Assembly: GCF_025465545.1 (NCBI RefSeq)
Contig: NZ_JAODMK010000022.1
Coordinates: 62,001-126,000 of the forward strand
DNA from: Naasia sp.
GTDB lineage: Bacteria > Actinomycetota > Actinomycetes > Actinomycetales > Microbacteriaceae
Direction of reading: 5' to 3'
DNA length: 64,000 bases
In this document: piece by piece, positions 8,170 to 17,309 of the stretch
Numbering within the stretch: the first letter of the stretch is position 1
Layout: each line of letters starts with the position of its first letter
Program-made: the position numbers and the translations under genes
Notes under the pieces: generated by a model
Told to the model about the DNA's origin: nothing
What the model saw: the letters and a program-made list of their open reading frames with translations, nothing else
The model's database searches: none

Positions 8170-9510
8170 ATGAGGCACACCATGCGCCGTCGCTACACAC
8201 TTCCCGTCATCGCGGCAGCATCCCTTGGCCTGGTTCTGGCCGGTTGCAGCGACTCGGGCGGAAGCACCGGAGGGACTGACTCCGGCCAGGGTCCCGGAGA
8301 CGTCGGCGAAGCCGATGGAGTCGTCACCATCGTCGGAACGATCATCGACACGGAGAAGGACCTTCTCGAGCAGTCCTGGGCGGACTGGGAGAAGGCCAAC
8401 AAGATCGACATCCAGTACGAGGGCACCCAGGAGTTCGAGGACACGATCGGGACCCGCGCCCAGTCCGGCGACACGCCCGACCTCGCGATCTTCCCCCAGC
8501 CCGGCCTGCTGGCCGACCTTGCGGACCGGGGCTACATGCAGCCAGCGCCCGACGCGGTCGCCGCCAATGTGACCAAGAACTGGTCCGCGGACTGGGCCGG
8601 CTACGGCACGGTCAACGACACCCTCTACGGCTCGCCGCTGATGGCGAGCGTCAAGGGCTTCATCTGGTACTCGCCCAAGACGTTCCAGAAGAACGGCTGG
8701 ACGGTTCCCACCACGTGGGACGAGCTGATGACGCTCAGCCAGACGATCGCCGACTCCGGCACCAAGCCGTGGTGTGCGGGCTTCGGCTCCGACGCAGCCA
8801 CCGGCTGGCCGGGCACGGACTGGATCGAGGACATCGTGCTTCGCCAGGCCGGACCCGACGTCTACGACCAGTGGGTCTCGAACGACATCCCGTTCACCGA
8901 CCCGAAGATCAAGGGTGCGTTCGACACCCTCGGCGGCATCCTGCTGAACCCCGACTACGTGAACGCCGGCATCGGCGACGTGGCCTCGATCAACAGCACG
9001 CCGTTCGGTCCGGACATCGCCACGGCGGTCGTCGACGGCAAGTGCCCGATGACGCACCAGGCCTCCTTCTTCGACGGCTTCCTCTCTGACGCGGGCGGCA
9101 AGGTCGCCGAGGACGGCGACGTCTGGGCCTTCATCACCCCGGGCACCGAGGCCGGCGCCTCTGCCGTCACCGGTGGTGGAGAGATCGTCGGTGCGTTCTC
9201 GAACGACGCCGACACCCAGAAGGTCCAGGAGTACCTCTCGAGCGGCGACTGGGCGAACAGCCGGGTCTCTCTCGGCGGCGTGATCAGCGCCAACAAGGGT
9301 CTCGACCCGGCGAACGCCTCCAGCGCGATCCTCCAGCAGGCCATCACCATCCTGCAGGACCCCGCCACCACGTTCCGCTTCGACGCCTCGGACCTCATGC
9401 CGGGTGCGGTCGGTGCTGGCACGTTCTGGTCGGGAATGGTCGACTGGGTCAACGGCACGCCCACGGATGACGTCCTGTCCTCCATCGAGGCGGGCTGGCC
9501 CTCCAAGTAA
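8170..9510 (+). CDS. ABC transporter sugar-binding lipoprotein (alpha-glucoside type)
   Basis: Extracellular solute-binding protein of family 1, anchored as a lipoprotein: MRHTMRRRYT, hydrophobic stretch, then lipobox LVLAGC. The mature part begins with a Gly/Ser-rich linker. The segments DTPDLAIFPQPGLLADLADRG and WYSPKTFQKNGWTVPTTWDE are typical of carbohydrate binders. Length 446 aa. The ATG at 8170 has GAGGAGACACG upstream. Together with the two permeases that follow, it resembles AglE/AglF/AglG alpha-glucoside importers. No ATPase gene is present, so a shared MsiK-type ATPase is likely. The upstream operator is of the type found at cello-oligosaccharide genes, so the substrate could be an alpha- or beta-glucoside. 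Confidence 0.9.
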   Translation: MRHTMRRRYTLPVIAAASLGLVLAGCSDSGGSTGGTDSGQGPGDVGEADGVVTIVGTIIDTEKDLLEQSWADWEKANKIDIQYEGTQEFEDTIGTRAQSGDTPDLAIFPQPGLLADLADRGYMQPAPDAVAANVTKNWSADWAGYGTVNDTLYGSPLMASVKGFIWYSPKTFQKNGWTVPTTWDELMTLSQTIADSGTKPWCAGFGSDAATGWPGTDWIEDIVLRQAGPDVYDQWVSNDIPFTDPKIKGAFDTLGGILLNPDYVNAGIGDVASINSTPFGPDIATAVVDGKCPMTHQASFFDGFLSDAGGKVAEDGDVWAFITPGTEAGASAVTGGGEIVGAFSNDADTQKVQEYLSSGDWANSRVSLGGVISANKGLDPANASSAILQQAITILQDPATTFRFDASDLMPGAVGAGTFWSGMVDWVNGTPTDDVLSSIEAGWPSK

Positions 9511-9604
9511 TACCCTCTGATCGGCAGGGCCGTGTGGAGCTCCGCTCCCCACGGCCCTGCTGTATCCGCCCGTCGCGTTCACCGTTGCACCCGGAAGGCG
9601 TTCC

Positions 9605-10738
9605 ATGCTGAAACAATTCTTCGATTGGGTCGGCAACCTGCCGCCCCTCGCGCAGGTCCCTGTCGTCATCGCGGCGTTCGTCGCGGTCGTGGGCCTTCTG
9701 CTGTTCTTCCTCGAGGTGGCGCCCCGGAGCGGGCGCGGATACTCCATCCTGCGAGTCGTGGTGAGCATCGCGGTGCCCGCACTCGTGCTCTTCCTCTTCG
9801 GCTCGATCTGGTGGGCCATCGCCATCGCGGCGGTGCTCGGCGGTGCGCTCTTCCTGATGGACTACCGGTCCAAGCAGGGCAAGGGGTACATCCTCCAGCT
9901 GGTCGGCTTTCTCGCTCCCGCGGTCTTCCTCCTGCTCATCGGACTCGTCTACCCGAGCATCCAGACGATCTTCGCGGCCTTCTACAGCTCCCGCGGCCGG
10001 TTCGTCGGACTGGAGAACTTCCAGTGGATCTTCAGCCAGCCCGACAACCTGGTCACGATCCGCAACACGATCATCTGGGTGCTCGTCGTGCCGACGGTGT
10101 CGACGATCGCCGGTCTCGCCTACGCCGTCTTCATCGACCGGTCCCGCGGCGAGAAGTTCTTCAAGATCCTCGTCTTCATGCCGATGGCGATCTCGTTCGT
10201 CGGGGCGAGCATCATCTGGCGCTTCATCTACGGCTACCGCGAAGCCGGCCAGTCCCAGTACGGGATCCTGAACGGGATCGTGACCCTCTTCGGTGGCACT
10301 CCCGTCAACTGGCTGCAGCAGGCGCCGCTCAACACCTTCCTCCTCATCGTGGTCCTGATCTGGGTGCAGACCGGCTTCGCGATGGTCGTCCTGTCGGCGG
10401 CCATCAAGGGCGTGCCGACCGAGCAGATCGAGGCAGCAGAGCTCGACGGGACGAACGCCTGGCAGCGCTTCACCAACGTCACGGTTCCCGGCATCCGCAG
10501 CTCGCTCGTCGTGGTGCTGACCACGATCTCGATCGCGTCGCTGAAAGTCTTCGACATCGTGCGGACGATGGGCACCGCGTATCCGGACACCGGCGTCATC
10601 GCCAACGACATGATCACCCTCGCGCAGAACTTCGAGACGGGACGGTCCGCGGCCTTCGCCGTGCTGCTGTTCGTCCTGGTGCTGCCGATCGTCATCTACA
10701 ACGCACGCATCATCAAGAAGCAGAGGGAGATCCGATGA
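9605..10738 (+). CDS. ABC sugar permease, MalF/AglF-type
   Basis: Integral membrane permease of the importer, 377 aa. The N-terminal part has two to three extra hydrophobic segments (residues about 15-100) before the canonical six-helix core. The EAA loop that docks the ATPase reads EQIEAAELDGTNAWQRFTNVTVPG, split here as EAAELDGTNAWQRF and TVPG. The C-terminus ends with the charged IIKKQREIR. The ATG at 9605 begins 94 nt after the binding-protein gene; the stop overlaps the next ATG (ATGA at 10735). Family members with this long N-terminus are usual in actinobacterial alpha-glucoside systems. Confidence 0.93.
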   Translation: MLKQFFDWVGNLPPLAQVPVVIAAFVAVVGLLLFFLEVAPRSGRGYSILRVVVSIAVPALVLFLFGSIWWAIAIAAVLGGALFLMDYRSKQGKGYILQLVGFLAPAVFLLLIGLVYPSIQTIFAAFYSSRGRFVGLENFQWIFSQPDNLVTIRNTIIWVLVVPTVSTIAGLAYAVFIDRSRGEKFFKILVFMPMAISFVGASIIWRFIYGYREAGQSQYGILNGIVTLFGGTPVNWLQQAPLNTFLLIVVLIWVQTGFAMVVLSAAIKGVPTEQIEAAELDGTNAWQRFTNVTVPGIRSSLVVVLTTISIASLKVFDIVRTMGTAYPDTGVIANDMITLAQNFETGRSAAFAVLLFVLVLPIVIYNARIIKKQREIR

Positions 10739-11697
10739 CGTCAACGGTTGGCGCTGACCTGCCACTGCCCGGTGCCACAACGACTCGCGGCGCCGTCGAG
10801 CGGGCGGATACGGGCAACATCGCCCGCCGCAGCAAGCGGCGGCTGACGAGCCGCGGCGCGACCATCGCGTCGCTCATCATCGCGGTGCTCTGGACGATCC
10901 CCACCTTCGGGCTGTTCGTCACCTCGCTCCGCCCGCAGGACCAGATCACCCGGTCCGGCTGGTGGGAGGTGTTCGGCAAGTGGGACCTGACGACGGAGAA
11001 CTACCAGACGGTCCTCGGCAACGAGGACCTCACGCGATCGTTCGTCAACTCGATCGCGATCACGCTGCCCGCCACGATCGCGCCGCTCGCCATCGCCGCC
11101 CTCGCCGCGTACGCGTTCGCCTGGATCGACTTCCGCGGCAAGAACATCATGTTCATCCTCGTGTTCGCTCTGCAGATCGTCCCGATCCAGATGACGCTGG
11201 TCCCGCTGCTGACCCTGTTCAGCCGCGGACTGCACGCCGGGAACGCGACGCTCTTCTCCGGCTTCCAGGGCGCTGGGCTGTACACCCAGGTGTGGATCGC
11301 GCACACCATCTTCGCGCTGCCGCTGGCGATCTTCCTGCTGCACAACTTCATCGCGGAGATCCCTGCTGAGGTCATCGAGGCGGCCCGGGTCGACGGCGCG
11401 GGGCACGGGCAGATCTTCCTGCGGATCGTCCTGCCGCTCACGGTCCCGGCGATCGCCTCGTTCGCGATCTTCCAGTTCCTCTGGGTGTGGAACGACCTGC
11501 TGGTCGCGCTGATCTTCGCGACCGGTGAGGCGTCACCGATCACGAGAACCCTGGCGGAGCTCACCGGGCAGTTCGGCCGCTCGGCCTACCTGCTGCCGGC
11601 CGGCGCCTTCATCGCCATGCTGGTGCCGCTCATCGTGTTCTTCGCCCTGCAGCGCTTCTTCGTCCGCGGCCTGCTGGCCGGCTCCACCAAGGGCTGA
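10735..11697 (+). CDS. ABC sugar permease, MalG/AglG-type
   Basis: Second permease subunit, 320 aa, with six predicted membrane helices and the EAA motif EVIEAARVDGAGHGQIFLRI. It ends with FFVRGLLAGSTKG, the usual MalG-type tail. The start overlaps the preceding stop by 4 nt. Residues 1-40 are cytoplasmic and poorly conserved. A strong hairpin follows the stop. Confidence 0.93.
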   Translation: MTSTVGADLPLPGATTTRGAVERADTGNIARRSKRRLTSRGATIASLIIAVLWTIPTFGLFVTSLRPQDQITRSGWWEVFGKWDLTTENYQTVLGNEDLTRSFVNSIAITLPATIAPLAIAALAAYAFAWIDFRGKNIMFILVFALQIVPIQMTLVPLLTLFSRGLHAGNATLFSGFQGAGLYTQVWIAHTIFALPLAIFLLHNFIAEIPAEVIEAARVDGAGHGQIFLRIVLPLTVPAIASFAIFQFLWVWNDLLVALIFATGEASPITRTLAELTGQFGRSAYLLPAGAFIAMLVPLIVFFALQRFFVRGLLAGSTKG

Positions 11698-11702
11698 CCG
11701 AA

Positions 11703-11741
11703 CGAGAGAGGGGCAGACGCCAGGCGCCTGCCCCTCTCTCG
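11703..11741. terminator. Bidirectional terminator between importer and exporter operons
   Basis: CGAGAGAGGGGCAG (11703-11716) and CTGCCCCTCTCTCG (11728-11741) are a perfect 14-bp inverted repeat with an 11-nt loop. It sits between two convergent operons and can serve both. Confidence 0.8.
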
Positions 11742-11828
11742 TCCCGACTGGCGCGTTCCGGCAGCGATCGCGCCCTCTATCGACCATGCCGCCCCATCGC
11801 GGCGCCACCATCAGGAACGCCGAGAGGG

Positions 11829-13565
11829 TCACTCCGAGTTCCACGTCCGCCACAGCTCGGCGTACTCGCCGTTCAGCGTCATCAGCTCGTCGTGCGAGCC
11901 GATCTCCACCAGCCGGCCGCGCTGCATGACCGCGACTCGGTCGGCGTCCCGTGAGGTGTGCAGGCGGTGGGCGATGGCCACCACCGTCCTGCCCCGCAGA
12001 ACCGCGGACATCGTGCGCTCCAGGTCGCGGGCGGAGCCCGGATCGATGAGCGACGTCGCCTCGTCGAGCACGAGCATGGACGGATCGAGGAGCAGGAGCC
12101 GCGCGAGGGCAAGCTGCTGCGACTGCGACGGAGTGAGCGGCATGCCGCCCGAGCCGACGACCTCGTGAAGCCCGGACGGCAGCCCGCGCACCCAGCCCCA
12201 CGCGTCGACGACCCGCAGCGTCTCGACCAGATCGTCGTCGGTGGCACTCGGCCGCGCCAGCCGGAGGTTCTCCGCGACCGTGCCGACGAACACGTGGTGC
12301 TCCTGGGTCACCAGAGCCACGTGGCGCCGCAGCTCTTCGACGGGCAGGTCGACGAGCCGCACGCCGCCGACGGTCACCGAACCGCTGGTCGGCGCGTCGA
12401 TGCCGGTGAGCAGGCGCGCGAGCGTGGACTTGCCCGACCCGGTCGGGCCCACGATCGCCAGTCGCTCGCCGACCTCGAGGTTCAGGTCGATGCCGTGCAG
12501 CACCTCGATCTCGCTGCGGTAGGAGTACCGGACGGCGTTCGCCTCGACCTGCTCGTCCGCGGGAGTCTCGCCCGTGGGGTGCCGGTCCGGCGGCACCTGG
12601 CTCACGCCGATGATGCGGGACAGCGCAGTCGTGCCCACCTGGATCTCGTCCAGCCAGGTGATGAGCTCGTCGATGGGCCGGACCAGCTGGGTGGCGAGGA
12701 GGGCGACGGAGGTGACCTCGCCGACGGTCGCGGAGCCGAGGGACAGGAGGTAGACGCCCCAGGCGACGACTGCCACCACCGGCAGGAGGAAGCCGAGATC
12801 GGTGATGGGGAAGAAGACGGTGCGGAGCCCGAGCGTGGAGAGCTCCGAGTCGCGGCGCTCGCGGATGGCCGCATCGACCTCCAGGCGGCGCACCGGGGCG
12901 AGGCCGAGCGCCTCGACCGTGCGCGCGGCGTCGACCGTCTCGGTCACCGTGCCGCTGAGGATCGCGAAGGACGCGAGCTGGCGCTGATAGCCGACGCTCG
13001 CGCGCCGCAGGTACCAGCGGGTGCCCGCCACGAGCAGCGGAACCCCGAGGAACATCGCGAGTGCGACGAGGGCGTTGGTCAGGAGCGCGGCCACGACGGT
13101 GAGGACAGCGGTCACCAGGGCCACGAGCACGCGCGGGACGCCGAAGCGGACCGTCTGGGCGATGCTCTCCACATCGTTGGTGGCCCGGGAGAGCAGATCG
13201 CCGGTGCCGGCCCGCTCCACCGTGGTGAGAGGCAGGCGCCCGACCGCGGCGAGCAGCTCCTCGCGGAGGGTGGCGAACACGGTCTCGCCGAGCACCATCG
13301 AGCGAAGCTGGGCGTAGCGGGTCACGACCGTCTGCACGAGCACGGAGCCGAGCAGCAGCAGCGCCGCCTGCGCGATGGTGGCCTCCGTGGCGGTGCCGCG
13401 AGACACCCCGTCGATGAGCCCGCCGATCAGGACAGGACCGACCAGACCGGCGAGCGCCGCGAGCGTGTGCAGGCCGATCACGACGACGAGGTCGAACCGG
13501 TGTGAGCGCATCAGCCGCAGGGCGGTGCGCCGGACCTCGGCGGTGTCAGCGATCGGCAGGAGCAC
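11829..13565 (-). CDS. ABC exporter half-transporter, ATP-competent NBD with degenerate signature
   Basis: Fused membrane domain plus ATPase domain, 578 aa, partner of the gene upstream. Six membrane helices span about residues 15-300. The ATPase domain has an intact Walker A (GPTGSGKST), Q-loop (VTQEHH), Walker B with catalytic Glu (MLVLDEATS) and H-loop (AIAHRLH). The signature LSGGQ is replaced by LTPSQSQQ. It therefore binds ATP in its own Walker site but cannot complete the partner's site. Start GTG 13565 follows GGAGGA at good spacing and overlaps the upstream gene by 20 nt; an upstream in-frame extension is rejected because it lies inside that gene. Substrate unknown. Confidence 0.9.
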   Translation of the reverse strand: MLLPIADTAEVRRTALRLMRSHRFDLVVVIGLHTLAALAGLVGPVLIGGLIDGVSRGTATEATIAQAALLLLGSVLVQTVVTRYAQLRSMVLGETVFATLREELLAAVGRLPLTTVERAGTGDLLSRATNDVESIAQTVRFGVPRVLVALVTAVLTVVAALLTNALVALAMFLGVPLLVAGTRWYLRRASVGYQRQLASFAILSGTVTETVDAARTVEALGLAPVRRLEVDAAIRERRDSELSTLGLRTVFFPITDLGFLLPVVAVVAWGVYLLSLGSATVGEVTSVALLATQLVRPIDELITWLDEIQVGTTALSRIIGVSQVPPDRHPTGETPADEQVEANAVRYSYRSEIEVLHGIDLNLEVGERLAIVGPTGSGKSTLARLLTGIDAPTSGSVTVGGVRLVDLPVEELRRHVALVTQEHHVFVGTVAENLRLARPSATDDDLVETLRVVDAWGWVRGLPSGLHEVVGSGGMPLTPSQSQQLALARLLLLDPSMLVLDEATSLIDPGSARDLERTMSAVLRGRTVVAIAHRLHTSRDADRVAVMQRGRLVEIGSHDELMTLNGEYAELWRTWNSE

Positions 13566-15348
13566 GGGGGTCCTCCGGGTCGGGCGCGGTCCCGCGCGTG
13601 ACGATCGATCGGTACAGCCGGCCGGCCCCGTCGGTGCGGCGGAGCAGGTCCTCGTGCCTGCCCTCGCCGACCAGATGCCCCTGAGAGAGCACGGCCACCT
13701 TCTGTGCCTTGGCGAGCAGCAGCGGACTGGCGGAGACGACCACGGTCGTGCGCCCTGCGCGGGCCTCCGACAGGCGCTCGGCGATCCGCTGCTCGGTGCG
13801 CGAGTCCACGGCACTGGTCGGCTCGATGAGCACGAGGACCTCGGCATCGGTGAGCAGCGCGCGCGCGAGGCTCAGCCGCTGGCGCTCGCCGCCGGAGAAG
13901 GAGCGACCGCGTTCGGGCACCGGCTCATAGAGGCCTTTCGGCAGGTTCGACACCGTCTCGGTGGCCGCGGCCGCGTCGATCGCCTCCTCCACCCGGCGCA
14001 GCTGGCCGGTGTCCGTCGTCACGCGCTCCGGCTCCCGGACCGGCTGGATGTCGAGCCCCTCGATGAGGGAGCCCTTGAACATGTGCGGCATCGCATCGTT
14101 GACGACGATCCGCTTGCGCACCGCCGTGACGGGCACGCTCGTCTGGTCGATCCCGCCCCACAGCACCGGCGCGTCCCCGGCGGCGAGGTCGTCGAACCGG
14201 CCGAGCCGGGTCGCCACCTCTGCTGCGGCGTCCGGATCCTCGTCGACGATCGCGGTGAGCAGCCCGGGGGAGATCGTGACCCCGGAGGCGACATCGTGCA
14301 GCTCGGACCCGAGCGGAGGCGCGGGGTCGGGATGCGGCCCGTCGCGAACGGCCGACTCGACCGAGAGCACGTCGATCACTCGGCGGGTGCCGACGATGCC
14401 GCGCGAGAAGACCCCGAGCGCCTCGACGGCGGTGCGGATGGGGAGCACGAGGAAGGCGGCGTAGCCGTAGAGGGTGACCAGCTCGCCCGGGGTGGCCGCG
14501 CCGACCAGCACGAGCCGTGCACCATAGAGCACGACGCCGGTGAGGAAGAGGCCGGGGATCAGCACCTGCGCCCCGTCGAGGAGCGACGCGACGGCGGCGA
14601 CGCGGACCCCGGCGCCCCTCACCCGCTGGCTGCGGGCGGCGTACCGGCCCACGAACTCCTCCTCGCCGCCGACGCCCCGCAGCACCCGGAGCCCCGCCAC
14701 CGCGTCCGCTCCCAGGGTCGCGAGCGCGCCGAACTCCGCGCGCTGCTCGAGCTGGCGCCGCGCGAGCGGCCGCACGAGCACGGCGAGGAGTGCGGCCGAG
14801 AGGGGGACGCCGATCAGCACGACGAGGCCGAGCTCGACCGAGGAGGCGAAGAGGATCGCGGTGATGGCGAGCCACGCGACGATCGAGCCGATCAGGCGGG
14901 CGAGGATGTCGAACATCGCCCCCAGCCGGTTCGAGTCGGCGGAGACGGTCGCGACGATCTCGCCTGTCGTCTTGTCCGCGGTGATCGCCCGGCCGGTGTC
15001 GGCGGCGTGATGGCCGATGAGCCGGGCGATGCCGAGGGAGGCGCGCAGCCGGTTCACCACGGCGGTGCGGTGCCGCATCACGCCGGCGCCGGCCTGCACG
15101 AGCACGACGACGACGAGGGCGATCAGCCAGGGCAGCAGGCCGCCGTCGGCACCGGTCGTTCCTGCGTCGATCGCCCGTCCGAGGAGCAGGGGCCAGATCG
15201 CCTGCGCCACCATCCAGACGACCCCGAAGAAGATGCCGGCGAGCAGGGTGCTGCGCTGGCGGCCCGCCTGCCAGAGCAGGAAGCGGGTCGCGGAGCCGAG
15301 CGGGGGGCGTGTGGTGGGCGGCTGGGGAAGGTCGTCGTTCGGTGACAC
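13546..15348 (-). CDS. ABC exporter half-transporter with NBD lacking Walker A
   Basis: First half of a heterodimeric exporter, 600 aa. The membrane domain covers about residues 20-310. In the ATPase domain the Walker A loop is absent: the place after GLLTAIV reads DEDPDAAAEVATRLGRF instead of GxxGxGKS/T. The Walker B Asp is also lost (EVLVLIEPTSAVD). The signature is intact (FSGGERQRLSLARALL). This is the mirror image of the second subunit, so one composite ATP site remains. Degenerate first subunits of this kind recur in actinobacterial exporters. The start is GTG at 15348; an upstream start is possible. Substrate unknown. Confidence 0.88.
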   Translation of the reverse strand: MSPNDDLPQPPTTRPPLGSATRFLLWQAGRQRSTLLAGIFFGVVWMVAQAIWPLLLGRAIDAGTTGADGGLLPWLIALVVVVLVQAGAGVMRHRTAVVNRLRASLGIARLIGHHAADTGRAITADKTTGEIVATVSADSNRLGAMFDILARLIGSIVAWLAITAILFASSVELGLVVLIGVPLSAALLAVLVRPLARRQLEQRAEFGALATLGADAVAGLRVLRGVGGEEEFVGRYAARSQRVRGAGVRVAAVASLLDGAQVLIPGLFLTGVVLYGARLVLVGAATPGELVTLYGYAAFLVLPIRTAVEALGVFSRGIVGTRRVIDVLSVESAVRDGPHPDPAPPLGSELHDVASGVTISPGLLTAIVDEDPDAAAEVATRLGRFDDLAAGDAPVLWGGIDQTSVPVTAVRKRIVVNDAMPHMFKGSLIEGLDIQPVREPERVTTDTGQLRRVEEAIDAAAATETVSNLPKGLYEPVPERGRSFSGGERQRLSLARALLTDAEVLVLIEPTSAVDSRTEQRIAERLSEARAGRTTVVVSASPLLLAKAQKVAVLSQGHLVGEGRHEDLLRRTDGAGRLYRSIVTRGTAPDPEDPRAPADR

Positions 15349-15384
15349 GGAGTCCTTGGAATCGGAAGGGAGTGCGAGCGCGGT

Positions 15385-16029
15385 TCAGGACGGGCGCGGC
15401 AGTGCCGCGACCTGCTCCGGCGTGAGGTGCCGGGCGGGGGAGTCGCGGAGGAGGAGGGTCAGCTGGGCGGCGGTCTCCAGCTCCTCGGCCATGTCGATCG
15501 CGACGTCGATGCCCTCCGCCGCGACGACCGAGCCGTGCTGCGCCAGGAGCACGACGGGATTGCCCGCGATCAGGGCGTCGACGCCGGCGGCGAGTTCGGC
15601 AGTGCCGGGGGCGGCGTAGCCGGCCACGGGAACGGCGCCGAGGCGCATCAGCCGATAGGGGGTGAGCGGGGGAAGCGGGGCGGTGCCGTCAGGGGCGGGC
15701 GGAAGGCAGGCGATCGCGGTCGCGTACGGCGAGTGCAGATGCACGACCGCGGTCGCCGAGGGGCGGCGCCGGTAGACCGCCAGATGCAGGGGCAGCTCCT
15801 TCGATGGCCGCGGTCCGGCCGGGGTGGCGTCGCCCGGGTCAGCGTCCAGCGCGACGAAGGCGATCTCCTCCTCGGTGACCCGGCTGAGGCTGGACCCGGT
15901 CGGTGTGATGAGCAGCTGGTCGCCGAGGCGCACGCTGAGGTTGCCGGAGCTGCCGGGCGACAGGCCGCGGCGTGCGAGGTGCCGCGCCGCGCGCACCAGG
16001 TCGGAGCGTGCGGCATCGAGAGCGGTCAT
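15385..16029 (-). CDS. otnC: Class II aldolase/adducin family, OtnC-like decarboxylase
   Basis: Zinc-dependent class II aldolase fold, 214 aa. It shows the N-terminal GLSPGSSGNLSVR, ITPTGSS, the acidic Glu in PSKELPLHLAVY and the zinc ligands in VVHLHSPYATA, plus a third His in LLAQHGSVVA. OtnC decarboxylates 3-oxo-tetronate 4-phosphate to dihydroxyacetone phosphate. The assignment rests on coupling to the OtnK-type kinase: its ATG at 16029 overlaps that gene's stop by 4 nt. Fuculose-phosphate aldolase or ribulose-phosphate epimerase activity would be the alternatives. A tetronate dehydrogenase and the OtnI isomerase are not present nearby. Confidence 0.8.
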   Translation of the reverse strand: MTALDAARSDLVRAARHLARRGLSPGSSGNLSVRLGDQLLITPTGSSLSRVTEEEIAFVALDADPGDATPAGPRPSKELPLHLAVYRRRPSATAVVHLHSPYATAIACLPPAPDGTAPLPPLTPYRLMRLGAVPVAGYAAPGTAELAAGVDALIAGNPVVLLAQHGSVVAAEGIDVAIDMAEELETAAQLTLLLRDSPARHLTPEQVAALPRPS

Positions 16030-17309
16030 GGTGCGGTCTCCCAGGCGGTCGTGAACAGGTCGGGAGAGCCGAAGTTGCCGGACTTCAGCAGCAGGGCGAC
16101 GGTCGGCGCGCCCGGGACGGCGGATGCGCTGCCGGTGGTCCAGGGCACGCCGGGGGCGGCGATCGCCCCGACGGACAGACGGCGCATGCCGAGAGCGGCC
16201 ACCGTGGCGCCGGAGGTCTCCCCGCCGGCAACGACGATCCGCCGGACGCCGAGCTCCCGCACGGCGGCGACGGCGATTTCGCCGAGCGCGGATTCGACCA
16301 GCTCGGCCGCCCGCTGGACGCCGAGGGTCGCCTGCACCTCGCGCACACGGTCCGGCTCGGCGGTGGCGGAGACCAGAGGCGACTCGCCCGGGGCCGCGGC
16401 GAGGGCCTCGCGCAGCGCCTGCAGGAGGGAGGACACCCCCTCCTCGGCGATCCGGAGCGGGTCGAGGGTCATGACCCGGCCCGGGAACGCGGCGACCTGC
16501 TCGCGGGTGCGCGCAGAACCGCTGCCGCTGAGGATGAGCCGGCCGCCGTGCGGCACCTCCCCCGCCGCACCCGCAGCAGGGCCGCGTGCCGCCCGGCGCG
16601 CCAGCGCGACCGCGAGCCCCGCGCCCCCGCCGAGGACGAGGGGCGTGCGGACCTGTTCGAGCGCCTCGGCGACTCGGTCGAGGTCGCTGTCCTCGATCGC
16701 GTCGACGAGGAGATGGCGGGCGCCCGCGGCCAGGCGCGCCCGGATGCCGTCCGCGATGGAGCCCGGTGCCGAGCGCACGACGGTCAGAGGAAGGAGGGCC
16801 ACCGCGCCCGCGGTCTGCCGGCCGAGGACGGCCACCAGATCGCTGTCCCGCATCGGCGTCAGCGGGTGGTCCCGCATCGGCGACTCGGACAGCAGCCGGT
16901 CGCCGACGAACAGGTGGCCGAAGTACTGCGTGCGCCGGACCGCGGGCGTCGCCGGCGTGCCGAGGGTCATGCCGCCGATGGATTCCGCCAGCGCATCGGC
17001 GATGGGTCCGATGTTGCCCGAGTCGGTGGAGTCGAACGTCGAGCAGTACTTCTGGTAGATCTGCCCGGTGCCCCGCCCCCGGAGCCATGCGGCCGCAGCT
17101 CGAGCCGCGCCCACCGCCTCCGCGGCGGGCACCGTCCGGATCTTGAGGCCCACCACGATGCACTCGTCGGGCCCCCCCGCCGGATCGTCCGCCCCCTCCG
17201 GGACGCCCAGCACGATGCTCGTGCGCACGCCGGTCTCGGCGATGCCGCCGGCGACATCGCACGCGCCGGTCACGTCGTCGGCGATCACGCCGAGCCAGGG
17301 CGCGGTCAT
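16026..17309 (-). CDS. otnK: Four-carbon acid sugar kinase, OtnK-like (DUF1537)
   Basis: Member of the DUF1537 family, which phosphorylates 3-oxo-tetronates or 2-oxo-tetronates in C4 sugar acid catabolism. N-terminal motif VIADDVTGACDVAG, central QKYCSTFDSTDSGNIGPI and the C-terminal nucleotide-binding RRIVVAGGETSGATVAALG are all recognisable. Length 427 aa is typical. It is joined to the DeoR gene upstream and the decarboxylase gene downstream by 4-nt overlaps, so the three form one operon. Confidence 0.88.
   Translation of the reverse strand: MTAPWLGVIADDVTGACDVAGGIAETGVRTSIVLGVPEGADDPAGGPDECIVVGLKIRTVPAAEAVGAARAAAAWLRGRGTGQIYQKYCSTFDSTDSGNIGPIADALAESIGGMTLGTPATPAVRRTQYFGHLFVGDRLLSESPMRDHPLTPMRDSDLVAVLGRQTAGAVALLPLTVVRSAPGSIADGIRARLAAGARHLLVDAIEDSDLDRVAEALEQVRTPLVLGGGAGLAVALARRAARGPAAGAAGEVPHGGRLILSGSGSARTREQVAAFPGRVMTLDPLRIAEEGVSSLLQALREALAAAPGESPLVSATAEPDRVREVQATLGVQRAAELVESALGEIAVAAVRELGVRRIVVAGGETSGATVAALGMRRLSVGAIAAPGVPWTTGSASAVPGAPTVALLLKSGNFGSPDLFTTAWETAP

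Noticed and set aside
13566-13847. N-terminal extension of the second exporter subunit
   Set aside because: Falls inside the first subunit's coding region and has Ser/Pro/Arg-rich shadow composition; a strong ribosome site marks GTG 13565.
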